A DNA stretch of 64,000 bases from Cristatella mucedo (Eukaryota; Bryozoa; Phylactolaemata; Cristatellidae), in NCBI GenBank assembly GCA_009760855.2, contig WPIO01000005.1, forward strand, positions 11,946,001-12,010,000, given 5' to 3'. Each line of letters opens with the position of its first letter. Position 1 is the stretch's first letter. A program made the position numbers and the translations under genes. Positions 22,607-34,125 of the stretch are shown one piece after another. The notes beneath the pieces are model-generated. The model was not told where the DNA came from. It searched no databases and saw only the letters and a list, made by a program, of their open reading frames with translations.

Positions 22607-22985
22607 TCTCACTGCTTGCTGGCCTACCGGCCTGTGCACTCAGGCGCTTACAGTTGGTGCAAAACTCTGCAGCTAGGCTTGTCTGTCGCGAGCGTCGCAG
22701 TAGCCACATCACGCCACTTCTCGCCGACCTGCACTGGCTCCCAGTCAAGCAACTCATCGAATTCAAGGTTTTGTCACTCACTTTTAGGTCACTTCATTCT
22801 TTGGCTCCAGCCTACCTATCAGATCTACTCCCCCACCAGGCTAAGCATCGTACTACCCGCTTTTCGGAATCTACCTGTTTACCCATACTTCGTACAAACC
22901 TCAAATCCTTTGGAGACCGTGCCTTTAGCTCCTATGCTCCCAAATCCTAGAACTCACTGCCGACTTGCGTCACGATAAATCCTAA
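22607..22985 (+). mobile_element. LINE-A C-terminal coding fragment
   Basis: The plus-strand frame contains the C-terminal LINE-A block: LVQNSAARLVCRERRS, then HITPLLADLHWLPVKQ, then FKVLSLTFRSLHSLAPAYLS, then TNLKSFGDRAFSSYAPKS followed by a stop. Both ends are truncated and there is no family 3' hairpin or (ATT)n tail, so it was probably cut by a later rearrangement. Confidence 0.85.
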
Positions 22986-22989
22986 CTTT

Positions 22990-23900
22990 TCCACTTACAC
23001 AAAACACTGAAAACGAAATAGGTAATGGGTAGCTCGAGCAGTTGTGGGAATTGGGGCGATGGATGAAGGAATGGCTTGTTACACGATTGGAGGCACACTC
23101 TTACAAGTTGGATGTTTAGAAGGGTTCACCATGAAGAAGCAGCAGTTACTTGAGGGGTCAGTCGGCTGGACCAACTTTTGGGGATAGCAAACTCCGTGGT
23201 TCTCTTTTCTCTTCTGTACCAGCCCGTAACCATGTCAGAATTATAATTAAATTATAAAAGTTCACTCATTACGTAATATTTTGCGATAAAATGCATCTAG
23301 TGAGTACAAATTATAAACCTTACCGTCGAGGATTCTCTTGCTATGGCTGCATTGAAATGAGATGCCCAGGACTTGTTTTGGCCCCTAAAGGGCACGAGTA
23401 AATTTGCATTTAGGCTACGTGCCTCTCCTGTCTGGAAAAAATGTCCACACACATAGCGAAATGCATCTTATAGGTGTAAGATACCACTTGAAATGGCTAT
23501 TCATTCTTCTCTTACTCTGCCATAATATAGAATCAAAACGTTCGTTTAAGGCACTTGTAATGTCTCCCTTCGTTATTTCCACCTAGCCCTCGTTAATTGG
23601 CTCAGTGGCTGTGCGAACTCCCCCGAAGTTCGCACAGTGCCTAACTGCAAAACCTGAGAACTTTAAAATATCTTTAGCACAACCGCTAAGTTTTAGTGGA
23701 ACGCCAGCTATTTTCTGTTTATAATTAGCATGAGGAATTAGGCAAATACACTTTGTACCCAATGGCAAAAATTAGTATGATTAAGATTTCTTTGACAATC
23801 AGTCGAACAAAACGCACTTACAGTCACTAGGAATTTCTTATCGAATATCCTTAAAAATCATTTGCTAATTTCAAATAAATTCCCTGGTTTCCGTTAAAAT
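22990..23900. other. No gene seen; contains a short hairpin
   Basis: This is AT-rich sequence with no supported exon or repeat family. The one structure is a perfect 11-bp inverted repeat, CTGTGCGAACT at 23609-23619 and AGTTCGCACAG at 23627-23637, around a 7-base loop. Confidence 0.5.
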
Positions 23901-23902
23901 CC

Positions 23903-25167
23903 ACAGTAATAATAATACTAATAAATCGTATAGCCCCTACTGAGAACTTATTCTCTTTCTTGGCACTTTATTCGTGCTGTAAAGAAAGCATAGTCAAACT
24001 TTTAGTGGCAGCATGCTCAATAAACAACAAGAATAACAAGAGTAGGGTGACATGCACCGGGCCAGCATGCAAGCATGGTTAGTGGCAGCATGCACTGTGT
24101 CAACACGCATAAGCACATCAAGGACGAATCACAAGGACCCACTCAATGCTGTCCTAAATAGGTGTGTTTTAAGTTCTTTTTTATAAGTTCTTCTTAAATG
24201 TGGTCAAGTCAGGTAATGTTCGGACGCAAGTCGGCAGTGAGTGCCAGGCTTTGAGAGCATACGAACTATATAAACGGTCTCCAAAGGATTTGAGGTTTGT
24301 ACGAGAAATTGGTAAACTGTTGGATTCCGAAAAGCAGGTGGTACGACATGATCTGCCAGGGAGTAAATCTGAGAGACAGTCTGGAGCCAAAGAATGAAGT
24401 GACCTAAAAGTGAGCGACAAAACCTTGAAGTCAATCCGTTGCTTGAATGGGAGCCAGTGCAGATCGGCAAGAAGTGGTGTTATGTGGCAACTACGACGCT
24501 CACGACAGACAAGCCTAGCTGCTGAGTTTTGCACCAGCTGTAATCGCCTGATTGCACATGCCGGTAGGCCAGCAAGCAGTGAGGTACAGAAGTCAAGATA
24601 GGATGTCACAAATGCATGTACCAACTTAGACGTGGTATCTTTATCTAAACCATCCCGAATTATAGTAATATTACGTAGCTGAAAGTAGGCCGACTTGATT
24701 GTGGAGCTAATGTGATCGTCTAACGAGAGGTCACTTTGGAACATGACACCTAGACTTTGAGCTGATCCAACTGGAGATATGCTGGCAGAGCCAATTTTGA
24801 GCGTCAGCCTTTCTAATTTCTGAATCGCACTGGGTTTGCCCATAACTAGTAAGTTAGTTTTATCATCGTTTAGTTTTAGAAAATTTGCTGTCATCCATGT
24901 GCGGATGTCATCAATGCATGCAGCAAGTGAGTTGAGAGAATTCGAGGTGCTCGAAGGCTGGGAAGGATCAAAGCAAAGGTACAACTGAGTGTCATCCGCA
25001 TAGAAGTGAAAGCCTAGATTGTGCTTGGAAATGACATCAGCAAGAGGGAGAGTATAAACCGTGAAAAGAACCGGACCTAGCACGGAGCGCTGAGGTACCC
25101 CATATTTCAGAGGTACCTCGGTTGATCTTTTTCCATTCACGTCAATACTCTGGAGTCTCCCACTGAT
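23903..25167 (-). mobile_element. LINE-A with reverse transcriptase active site, longest open copy
   Basis: On the minus strand about 319 codons are open from 25140 to 24181. The frame enters after the start of the reverse transcriptase palm (GVPQRSVLGPVLF), includes the catalytic FYADDTQLYL near residue 47, then the thumb and the LINE-A C-terminal block ending ALKAWHSLPTCVRTLPDL. The Gly usual in GVPQG is Arg here, as in the copy at 386-1895, so it may be a family feature. The 5' part (endonuclease, fingers) is missing. The 3' end has the hairpin and an AT-rich tail at 23903-23930. Confidence 0.9.
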
Positions 25168-25590
25168 AGATAAGGTAGATAAAAGTAAGCAGACTTTACT
25201 GTGAAGCTGATGTGGTCTCTTAGTGCAAATTCACTTTTGAAAAGAACAACTAGATTTCGTGCAGATGTAACAGGATATATGCTGGCGGAACTTATTTTGA
25301 GCATTATTAATTTTTACTTGGTTTGCCCATAACTATTCAGTTGGTTTTCTCGTCATTTAATTTAAGAAATTGTTACTGCTATTAATGTGTGAATGTCATC
25401 TATCCATGCACCAAGGGAGTTGAGAAAGTTAGTTGTGCTTGAGGGCCTGAGGGACCAAAGCAAAATTACAGCTAAGTTTCATTTGTATAGAAGTGACAGC
25501 CTAGCTCGTGCTTAGAAATCTCATCGGAAAGAGGGAGAGTATTAAATGTGAAGAGAAGGGAACCAAGCACAAAGCCCTGAGATAAATTTG
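25167..25590 (-). mobile_element. Second, older LINE-A segment abutting the first
   Basis: Starting directly at the 5' break of the previous copy, the sequence re-enters LINE-A at an earlier map position (GTAAGCAGACTTTACTGTG, GAAGCTGATGTGGTCTC) and repeats the reverse transcriptase region with more substitutions (ATGTCATCTATCCATGCACC, CTCATCGGAAAGAGGGAGAG). It is a separate, older copy into which, or next to which, the younger one landed. Confidence 0.75.
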
Positions 25591-25661
25591 GTTTAGAAGA
25601 AGACCTGCACAATAAATTTCTACCACAATCTCACCGACTCACACCGATAACTCCATAGATG

Positions 25662-26346
25662 TGTAACCGAGTTCCTGGGGTCAAAGGCTATTTCCTGCCA
25701 AACCCCGCCATACTCCGGCCACGCTGCCGCTCGCCATGCTGCCGAGCTAGGGTAAGACGAGCGGCCGTCAGGTTAAACATCTTTATAACGCATGCGCCAA
25801 CAACAACGGGGGAACTAAACAAGTCTACAGTGAGGGTCCTATACACAGTACACTACGGGGCGCAAGACGACACAGCAAGCGCGAACAAACGTGTTAGTTG
25901 GGGTCAGTCGGCTTCTGCAGTCCTGTCATTGTACCGACTCCGAATCCAACAGTACGAGCGTACGCCGTCCAAGACCCGGCTGGCTGAGTAAGTGCTTGGC
26001 TAGTCAGAGTCGACGTCCATTACAGTCGAGAGCTTCTGCCGAAAGACGCCAACTCACGGGGCGGGGGTCACGAACAGGATACATGGGGAATGCGGAATAT
26101 ACAAATCACAACAACGAGCGTGCTATCCAGCTCCACTCGGGCCTTGGGCACTCGCTCCCTTGCGTGCGTGGCCGCATCGCCGGAGCACAAGTAAAACCAT
26201 CCAGGTACGTAACTCGGCGAGACCGGGAGCCACCAACACCACGAATTACTCGGCCAACTTCTCCAACCCAAGAGCCCCGGTGACCCCTCGTCACCGCATA
26301 TGCCATAGGTCGGACCCCAGCCTGCTGTGGGCCTGGCCTGGGTACA
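25662..26346. repeat. Dispersed 0.7 kb repeat R1, copy 1 (LTR-like ends)
   Basis: This is about 685 bp, closely matching 29799-30539 in the same orientation (shared phrases include AGGGTCCTATACACAGTACA, GTTGGGGTCAGTCGGCTTCT and CCGACTCCGAATCCAACAG). It begins TGTAACC and ends GGGTACA, so its termini are a short inverted TGTA/TACA pair as in LTRs. A TATAAAG conserved in both copies lies on the minus strand near 25785. It abuts an LTR copy at 26347 exactly where the second R1 copy also ends. Confidence 0.7.
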
Positions 26347-26678
26347 AGAGAAAGCCAGGAAGCGCTGGGACCAGCGGTGGTGCTTTGGCCTTTAGAATTG
26401 GTCTGATACCATCGGGAGCTACTGATTGATGTTAGCTGGTTTGTTAGCCTCGGCCATAACTCAGTCCAAAAAGAATCGCCTGGAACCTATTCGGCATTCA
26501 AGCTTGACTATTCGGCATTCAAGCTTGGGTGCAGTTCCAGTGGCCTAGTGACGGTATTAATTCCTTACCCTAACGGAACACGGCGTCGGGCCCAATGCCA
26601 CTAAGCTCTTGCCCCATTGTCTCAGCTAGGTATTTAAGACTCGAGCAACGCTCGCTCTTGGTCTTTTGCTCGGCTCCT

Positions 26679-26680
<2 letters not shown>

Positions 26681-26760
<80 letters not shown>

Positions 26761-26780
26761 TCACTCTCTCTCTCTCTCTC
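26681..26780 (+). repeat. (TC)n microsatellite just downstream of the LTR TATA box
   Basis: This is about 100 bp of almost pure TC, beginning some 45 bp after the LTR TATA box. The corresponding stretch in the other LTR copy (about 53,990-54,050) has no such run, so the array grew in this copy after insertion. Confidence 0.9.
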
Positions 26781-27049
26781 TTCGGTTTCGCTTCGACGCC
26801 GTCAGATTTGTTTCTCTGAAAGCGAGGGATGAGGGCGGGCTATTCGCCGGCGATTGACGGGACAGGACAAGACAGCGCTAGGAGGATTCGGAGAACACCG
26901 AATACGGTCGTATCGCGCCCGAGCTGGCATTCTGTGTTTCTTTTGTGTTTTGTGTGTGTGCGCTTGTACATAGTCTCGGCATAAGGATTTGCCGGTGCGA
27001 GCTAGACGCAGTTGGTGTCGTGCATGAGTTACTCCGTTGGTTCAGGCTC

Positions 27050-27465
27050 CTCCGTCTATTTGGGTCGTCCCCCCCCCCTTGAGACGTATGTAGTCTAAGT
27101 ATGGAGACTCGTTTCCTCCGAAAGAGTGCTTGAGGTAGTGTGTGAGGTATTCCTGCTGTTAATGTGGAAACGGAGCCCTAGTTCTCCAGTCAGTGTCTAG
27201 GCTCCGGTTCGGGCTCCGTCTTTTTGCGTATTTCCCCACTGTAGATATAAGTAGCCTAAGTGCAGGGACGCAATTCCCCTGCAAGAGCGCTTGGTGTAGT
27301 GCGTATGGTATTCCAGCCTTTAAGGTGGAAGCGGAGGCCTAGTTCTCCTAGTCATGATCTACGCTCCGGTTCGGGCTCCTCGTCTTATTTGGGTCGTTAC
27401 CCACAATTGACATAAGTAGCCTAAGTGCGGGGACGCATTCCCTCCGTAAGAGTGCTTTCGCTGCA
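27050..27465 (+). repeat. Tandem repeat of about 170 bp inside the LTR
   Basis: Phrases recur in order two to three times: GTCTAAGTATGGAGACTCG / GCCTAAGTGCAGGGACGC / GCCTAAGTGCGGGGACGC, each followed by AGAGTGCTT and, for the first two, GTATTCC and GGAAGCGGAGGCC-like sequence. The other LTR copy has the matching region as a shorter two-unit repeat (about 53,540-53,770). Confidence 0.65.
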
Positions 27466-28020
27466 GAGAGAGTGTGAGGAGAGTGGAGATAAAGCTGAGC
27501 TAGACGCCCAGCGGCTTTGTGCACATGCGAATAAAGCTCAGTAAAATCCCCAATTTGTGTCTCGCTTTCCAAATCACGCCGCGGACTCACGACCCCCTTT
27601 AGTAAGGGTGAGTAGGTCAGCGCCAGAAACGCTCGTTTCGTGGCGGCCTGCTTATAGCGCATAGGCGCGCACCGAGCGGCATTAGGCGGTAGGTGACGCC
27701 CTCGGTTAGCGGCAGGTTTAGCCCACCCCGCCGAGCCTTCGGCGTTACAATGTAAACTGTCTTGCTTACATATCTTGTAAAAAAAATCATATACTATATA
27801 TTATCTAACATATTCCTACATTAGAGTCATTAGAAATGCGGTCGCTGCGGCCCTGCTTTTCGGCTGACCACCAAGTGTAAGGTCAAAGCTTTGCCCCAGG
27901 CGGCCAGCAGCAGACGCACTCGGCAGCCGCGAGCGTATAGCAGTATCCTTGACCGTCGCCGACGCCGCTGCCGCCGCCCCTCCCGACGTCGGCACCACCG
28001 GCTACCACCCCTCTGATGCT

Positions 28021-28023
<3 letters not shown>

Positions 28024-28080
<57 letters not shown>
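28024..28080. repeat. (CCG)n trinucleotide run
   Basis: About 19 uninterrupted CCG units lie within a small GC-rich patch (27,830-28,150). Frames through it give poly-Arg, poly-Ala or poly-Gly and have no other coding character. Confidence 0.9.
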
Positions 28081-28221
28081 GGTCGTTGCTGCGCCGGGCA
28101 TCTCGCGTCGCCCTCCGCCGCCGACGCCACCGCATTTGCCGTACCGCCTCCGTCGCTTGTGATGTCGAGTCGCCGCTTATACTGAGTTGATTTTATATCA
28201 ATAGAGCGTGAACTTCATTTG

Positions 28222-28257
<36 letters not shown>

Positions 28258-28332
28258 CATGTATGTATGTGTTCTTAGTTATACATTCACCAACATAGGG
28301 CGATATGTCCTACCCCGGGGGGAATGTCTGGG

Positions 28333-28900
28333 GGAAATGTACTGTAACGTATCTCCGTCTGTAAATTCACAAAGCCATAAAGACTCTGTGGGAGTTCTGC
28401 AGGAGAGTTTTGTATAGCGCACTCACAGCCTAAGCAGTTTTTGGTACGCCTCCGGTAACCAACAGACTTCGTCTCACGCACCAAAGAGAAAGTGAAAAGC
28501 ATATCAGAGTCAGGAGAGCAGTTGAGGTAGTGAGTAGCATGGAAGTAGCAGCTCAGGACCGCTGCAAAGGATGCGCCATAGTCGGCAGTAGGAGAGCAGT
28601 AAGAGAGCAGTTGTCGTTGTGTAAGAATTGTGGAAGTGAGTTCCACGGTCTAGGACCTGCAGAGCTAAAGCTTCTGTCGCCGACGGTCTTTAAGCGGAAG
28701 AATGGAATAGCTAATTTATTTTCCACACATGATCTGAGGGCCCGAATAGGCTGAAACTGATGCAGCAGTTCAGTTAGGTAGGAAGGACCCAAACCGTGGC
28801 GGGCCTTGTGGGTCAGCGTAACAACTTTGCTCTGTATCCGTTGATCAACTGGCATCTATCCTAGCTCTTTTAGCAAAGGAGACACGTGGTCAAACCTCTG
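28333..28900 (-). mobile_element. LINE-B 3' half
   Basis: On the minus strand: VVTLTHKARHGLGPSYLTELL, then QPIRALRSCVENKLAIPFFR, LKTVGDRSFSSAGPRPWNSLP and the 3' block, ending with the rev-comp of ACGGAGATACGTTACAGT at 28,333. One frameshift falls near 28,570. An (AT)n run lies just beyond at 28226-28252. Confidence 0.85.
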
Positions 28901-29798
28901 TCCTAGGGTCCGCCACGGGGGGATGTTCGGGGTAAACGTCCGGGGGCGGAATGTCCTTCAACCACTCCGTTACCGTGGCACTTGTGCTCCAAGAGTTTTC
29001 TCTGTCCTACTGTAGTAATAACCGTTAGTCGGGTTGAAGAGGTAGAATTAGTGTTGTGTGTGCCTGCTGCTGCATGTTTTTAATTATCTCAGCGTCCGGC
29101 AACTTATGTAAGCCCCGCTTGCAGCAGGTGGTAGGGCAGTTGACTCGGCACAGCGTCCGGCCTTTGATGTAAGGATGTTGCCCGCTGAAACTGCATTCCC
29201 GATCTGCGGTGAGTAAGCCACCTCAAAATATGTACACGTGTGAGAGAATTAACTGAGAGTCTCATTGACCACTCACTTCTACGCTGGTGCCTCAGTGAGA
29301 CTTAGAACTAGGACTGCCGCCGTCGGAGCCACAGCTATGCAATAGTGGGAGAGCAGAATGTTGGCGATCGTGAAAGTGATGTTTTAGCATTTTCTCGAGG
29401 TCGTAAAGTTGCACCGGCTCCTTTTCTGGCCACTGTGGTTCGACGCGAAGTGGGAGCATGAAGAATGTCTTCCTAATCTGTCATTCCATAATCACTTGTT
29501 CTGGACAGAAGCCTATAGATGTGCGAGTTGTCGACCTCTGATTCATGAGAGCTAGGCACAGATCAGGCAGCCTCACAACATATATTGCTGTCTGCAAAGC
29601 TCTTTCCACTTCTCTGTTCGCTTGTGGAAAGTGAGGGCTGGTCTTGATGTTCTTGAACCTGTATCGTCTGGTAAAATCACCAAATTCATGAGATGAGAAT
29701 TGTGGGCCAGAAGGGTAGCAAGGGGTGGGTAGGGGGACAGATGTCCTCGGGCGTCAAGGCCAATGGGCGCTAAAGCAAAATAATTGTAAACTTTTTTA
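28901..29798. other. No gene seen; short repeat at its end
   Basis: No exon-like or mobile-element sequence was recognised to 29,700. From 29,709 to 29,790 lies one copy of a short repeat also found at 37923-38010 (see that entry). Confidence 0.5.
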
Positions 29799-30539
29799 TT
29801 TAACACAGTTTCATGGGTCAGAGGTTAATTCCAGCCAAATCCCGCCATACTCCGGCCCCGCTGCCGTTCGCCATGCCGCCGAGCTAGGGTAGGACGAGCG
29901 GCCGTCAGGTTAAACTTCTTTATAATAATGCATGCGCCAACAACAACAGGGGAACTAAACAAGTCTACAGGGAGGGTCCTATACACAGTACACTACGGGG
30001 ACGCAAGACGACGCAGCAAGCGCGAACAGACGTGTTAGTTGGGGTCAGTCGGCTTCTGCAGTCCTGTCGTTGAACCGACTCCGAATCCAACAGTACGAGC
30101 GTACGCCTTCCAAAACCCGGCAGGTTGAGTAACTGCTGGCTAGTCGAAGTCGACAACTACCACAGTCGTAAGCTTCCACCGAAAGACGCCAACACACGGG
30201 GTGGGGATCACGAACACGCTACACGGTGAACGCGGAATATACAAGTCAACAACGAGCGAGCTATCCAGCTCCGCTCGGGCCTTGAGTACTAGTTCCCTTG
30301 CGTGCGTAGCAGCATCGCCGGAGCACGCCTGCACGAATCCAGGTGCATAACTCGGTGAGACCGGGAGCCTCCAACACCACGACTTACTTGGCCAACTTCC
30401 CGTACCCAAGAGCCCCGGTGACCTCACGTCACGGCATACATCCGGCCATGCCGTAGGGTCCGACCCCGGCCTAGCCGGTGACCCTAACCCTCACTTTAGC
30501 CGTCCGGTCACAGCCAACCGAACCCAGCCTGGGTACATA
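29799..30539. repeat. Dispersed 0.7 kb repeat R1, copy 2
   Basis: This is a full-length match to 25662-26346, starting TTTAACACAGTTTC (TGTAACC-GAGTTCC in copy 1) and ending CCTGGGTACA at 30539. It carries a roughly 50-bp internal insertion near 30,470-30,520 relative to copy 1. It is followed by TATGTAATG, with no LTR sequence, unlike copy 1. Confidence 0.75.
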
Positions 30540-32229
30540 TGTAATGTATTTCGGTCACAGATATCCAAGTAGCCTTAATACCGGTTAGGGTTGCTGGTCT
30601 GCTGTCAAGAGTTGTGTGTCACCCTATGACTACGAGTCCTCCTGCGTTTTGTTGAGGGCGGCTCCGGAGAATTAAATTAATAATCTGTTACTTTTATTGT
30701 TAGACATTATATTAGACGCAAGCCTCACCTCTTCGTTATACAGTAAACGCCTAACTACATCATCCTCCCTTTAAATTTGAATAGTAATGGCTAGCTGATT
30801 TAACAGACTCATGTCAAAGAGCTCTATCGGTTGTATCGCTTGCAGTGGAATATACAGAATTGCCTGAATGCACTCAAGCCCACTACCATCATAGTCGGGA
30901 AGTACGAGCTCCTCACTCCTATACTAAGATCTTTGAAGTTCACATTATCTATTCTATCGGTTAATGTCCTACCTTTTGAAAAATGAGGATAAGAATCACA
31001 ATGCTACTTCACCGCAGTTGTACCGGTCGCCCGATTAACTGCATACAGTGGTTTTCCCTCGAAACCTTACGAGATATCGTGATGGTAAAGGAAATTTTAA
31101 AGTCCAGCAAGATGTGAAACCGGCATCACTTCTCAGATAGGACACTAAAGACACATGTGGCATCGCTGTGGAGATTTTTCTTTTAGATTAGTAAGGTCTC
31201 CTGCACCCTATCGTAATAGTCCTGTTTGGATTTTAACGGGCATGGGAAACCGAGCGATTCGAAGCCTTGTTAGAAGGAGTTTGAAGGCGAGTCATCAGTG
31301 ACTCTTGGCGCCATTCAGCGTCAAACACACTGCAAAGAGCGTATAAAGTAAGCCAGCTTGCAATTTTCAATTATTATTTCACCTGCCGATAGATATTTGA
31401 ACGGTTTGTCTTCTGGCTTATAGATCCGGCGCTTTACTAATTGAGCTTTCGAGACTGTTCCGACACTCAACTCGAGTTTAAAGCCCTGGCTTTTAATTTC
31501 CACTCGCGTGCACGGGCTCCATCCATATGTACTGGTTAAATGCAAGTGCATGTTCTTTCTTGCAATTGGGTGCTAAGCTGCAAAGAGTAAGTCGGCTGGG
31601 GTCGGCGACCGGATAACGTACCCACTGGTTATGCAGGTCCAGGAAGTGGAGGATAGCGCGCATGAACAGTCTGCATAGGCTGGACTTTTGGCATCCACGA
31701 ATGGCATGCGCGACTTTGAGCGGCGGTTGCAGTAAAAAAGTAATTTCAAAATACAGAACCGCTGAAGACCGCCTTCCAGGGACTGAGTTTACGAAAACTT
31801 CAATTTCAGTGGTGAACGATTACTCAAGCCTCTGGCAACTTAAACAAGATTATTAAAAAGGTTAGGTTAGTAAAAACTGCTCGTTGTTTTAATTTACTAA
31901 AACAAAAGTTGGCATTTATACAAGCTGATCGTATTTGTTACGGCTATGGCGTTACTCAGCCGCCATGACTAATATATTTTGAGTAGCCTGCAGTACTAAA
32001 ATAATATTCGACATCCTCCTCGATCCGTATGTGGAACAAAAATGGCAGCTTTCTTTGGATGCCGGGCTCGACTTTTATAAAACAATAGATTGATTCTCCA
32101 AAGAAAATGGCAGTAGTTTCATTTCTTTTTTAAATTTATAACGTAAATTAGATAATAAATGTCACTTAACTGAGCGTATGTAGACTTGACTGCAGATCTG
32201 AACATTTTGCAAAAGCCACGTTAGCTAAC
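30540..32229. other. Mostly unassigned; partial SINE at 30789-30850
   Basis: A minus-strand SINE 3' fragment (GGCTAGCTGATTTAACAG...CGCTTGCAGTGG) is present at 30789-30850. The rest is AT-rich with no supported exon. Confidence 0.5.
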
Positions 32230-32368
32230 AAAGTTGATAGCTCTTCACGACCGAGGTCGTGGGTTTGAATCCTGCAGTGGGCGACACTTTATTGCCACCT
32301 GCAAGCGGTGGTGATACCCATTAAGGTTTTTCTTCCGTTAAACGAATGAGACTGTTAAATCAGCTAAA
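32230..32368 (+). mobile_element. tRNA-derived SINE
   Basis: The plus strand carries CTCTTCACGACC, the B-box-like GGGTTTGAATCC at 32260-32271, GCAGTGGGCGAC, the body phrase CTGCAAGCGGTGGTGATACC, and the 3' end CTGTTAAATCAGCTAA. The A box is degraded. Confidence 0.8.
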
Positions 32369-33010
32369 GAAAAGTAATTCGTTTCGGAACAGGCCACCAA
32401 GATTCGATTCGGAGACTCCATTTTTGAGGACGATACGTCCCACTTTCTCAGTAAAGCAAAGTTTCCCCTACCTTTTAGGTTGCCATTGTTGTTCTTCAAA
32501 TTGAAATGTTTGGCTATCGTGCAAGTGCGAATGTCGTCAATTCGAACTGCAAGGAAATTGCGATTGTGACAAAAGCACCGAGTACAGCTGCGTGTAATAA
32601 GCATAAAAATGTGAGCCAATATTGTGCTTCGTCATGACATCGGCAAGAGGCATGATATAGACTGTGAAAAGTAGCGGTCGTGGAACAAAGTCCTGCAATA
32701 TTCCATAATTTTAAGACCAGTAGATGACTGTTGGCTGTTGACATCGGCCCTCTGAGCTACCGCACTGAGATAGGACCTAAACCAATGCAACATTATGCTA
32801 GCTATGCTTATGCAAGACCAGGCAATTAAATATCAATGGGTGGTACATGATGTCAAAAGCGGCAGATAGACTCGGCAGAATTAGCAGAGACTCTAATCAA
32901 GTCCGCATTCGTAAGAAGGTCGCGTGTACACACAGTAGTTGGGTGGCCTGTCTCTGCGGAGTAATGATCAGCTCTTAATCTTGACTGGAACCTGCAAGCT
33001 AAGTTTTAAT
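32369..33010 (-). mobile_element. Old LINE-A reverse transcriptase fragment
   Basis: On the minus strand, weak similarity to the region around the YADD motif is visible: GTGCGAATGTCGTCAATTCG, GAGCCAATATTGTGCTTCG, ATGACATCGGCAAGAGGCA and GACTGTGAAAAGTAGCGG match the corresponding phrases of 23903-25167 in order. It has no open frame. Confidence 0.65.
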
Positions 33011-33283
33011 TTTGGCATTAGTGTTTATCTGCTCTGACATTATGGTTTTGAGTGTAACAATAGTAGGCAGGAAGAAGATTTGATGGAATTGATTTGAGTT
33101 CCCCTTGCCTTCAGTTGACTTCTAAATGAGTGGCCTGATAACAGCTTCTTCGAGAGATGAGTGGCCAGAAACTGGGCATACACACCTAGTCACTATAAAA
33201 ATTAATGGTGGAGAGACGCAAATATAGGCATCTCATAATCAGAACAATTGGTGCAGGGGTCCTAGAGGGTCAGTAGTCTTAAT

Positions 33284-33366
33284 AATAATAATAGTACACT
33301 TGATAAAGCGCCCTCAGAGAATTCAATCTCTTTCTAGGTGCTTTACATTTGCTGCAAATGAGTTTA
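33284..33366 (-). mobile_element. LINE-A 3' hairpin plus (ATT)n tail only
   Basis: It has the same structure as the tail at 20875: AATAATAATA, then the hairpin arms AAAGCGCC / GGTGCTTT (minus strand GTAAAGCACC...GGGCGCTTT), stopping at TTTGCTGCAAAT. One arm base has changed (G to A), which weakens one pair. Confidence 0.85.
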
Positions 33367-34049
33367 GCGCCCAAAACGGATTTTCTGATTACTAGAGAAG
33401 AAAAAAGGGAGAGGAATAGTAAATAGCCCAGGGAGAGGACTGATCGTTGAATCTCTGAGTAATGGCCCAAAGAGAGAAAAGATGCGAAATTGGGGGTGAA
33501 AGAGATCGTGAGTAGCGACTGAAATTACAGAGTCAAAATGGGATACTATAATGAGGCTCCAATCTCTGATCGCGCCTATCTTAATTATACAGAATTTGGA
33601 AAAACTGCTAGATCACTGCGAGAATCACTACATACGATACTAAGCTGTGAGTGGTAAATGAAATGGTTATTGATAGGTTTTAAAATTCTGGTAACGCGCG
33701 TCATTGCTAAAACTATTTTTTCCTATAGAAGTTAAACTTGACCTCAGCTACGATGAGCTTTCATGAGCAGCAGTGCTCTTCTCATGCTATTCAACGGCTA
33801 GGCAGTCTGAATTTTGTATTTGCTTTCATGCTCATATTCTGTAGTCGTCTTCACTTCTGCGCGTAAACCCTTGGCCATCTAGGCGCGAGAGCGTGAATTT
33901 CACTTTGTCCGAGGGAACCTCGTGCGAAACAGTGGCTTGCGACTCGTCGTGCAACAAGGCCAGTAGTAGAAGGGTCTGAGCAGTATAGCACTGAGCGGAA
34001 GAGAAGACCTTTTGCCGTGAACCTTATAAAACTGAATGCCGGCGCCTAA

Positions 34050-34125
34050 AAGGAAAGGTGTTTGCTCTTCACGACCGATTGCTAGAATCCTGCGGTGGGC
34101 AATCCTTTATTTTTAACCGTGCCTT
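34050..34125 (+). mobile_element. Partial SINE
   Basis: TGTTTGCTCTTCACGACC, AGAATCCTGCGGTGGGCAAT and CCTTTATTTTTAACCGTGCC match the SINE B-box region of 63100-63252, with a small deletion in the middle. It breaks off before the 3' end. Confidence 0.6.

Larger units (their letters stand above)
26347..27749 (+). mobile_element. LTR copy 1 (plus sense), with a (TC)n expansion and internal tandem repeats
   Basis: It is homologous in the opposite orientation to 53239-54467. LTR landmarks are present in order: a TATA-like TATTTAAG at 26631-26638, a poly(A) signal AATAAA at 27530-27535, and the terminal GGCGTTACA at 27741-27749. About 120 bp at the 5' end of the LTR, present in the other copy, is missing. 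No internal gag/pol region adjoins, so it is a solo or fragmentary LTR. A 19-bp local duplication (ATTCGGCATTCAAGCTTG) at about 26490-26530 is absent from copy 2. Confidence 0.75.

Noticed and set aside
25891-26429. Overlapping frames of 60-130 codons on both strands
   Set aside because: They fall inside repeat R1, are not conserved in frame between its two copies, and have no motifs.
20875-33366. Regularly spaced identical AT/GCGCC elements as a CRISPR-like or regulatory array
   Set aside because: They are isolated 3' tails of LINE-A scattered at irregular distances and in both orientations across the window.
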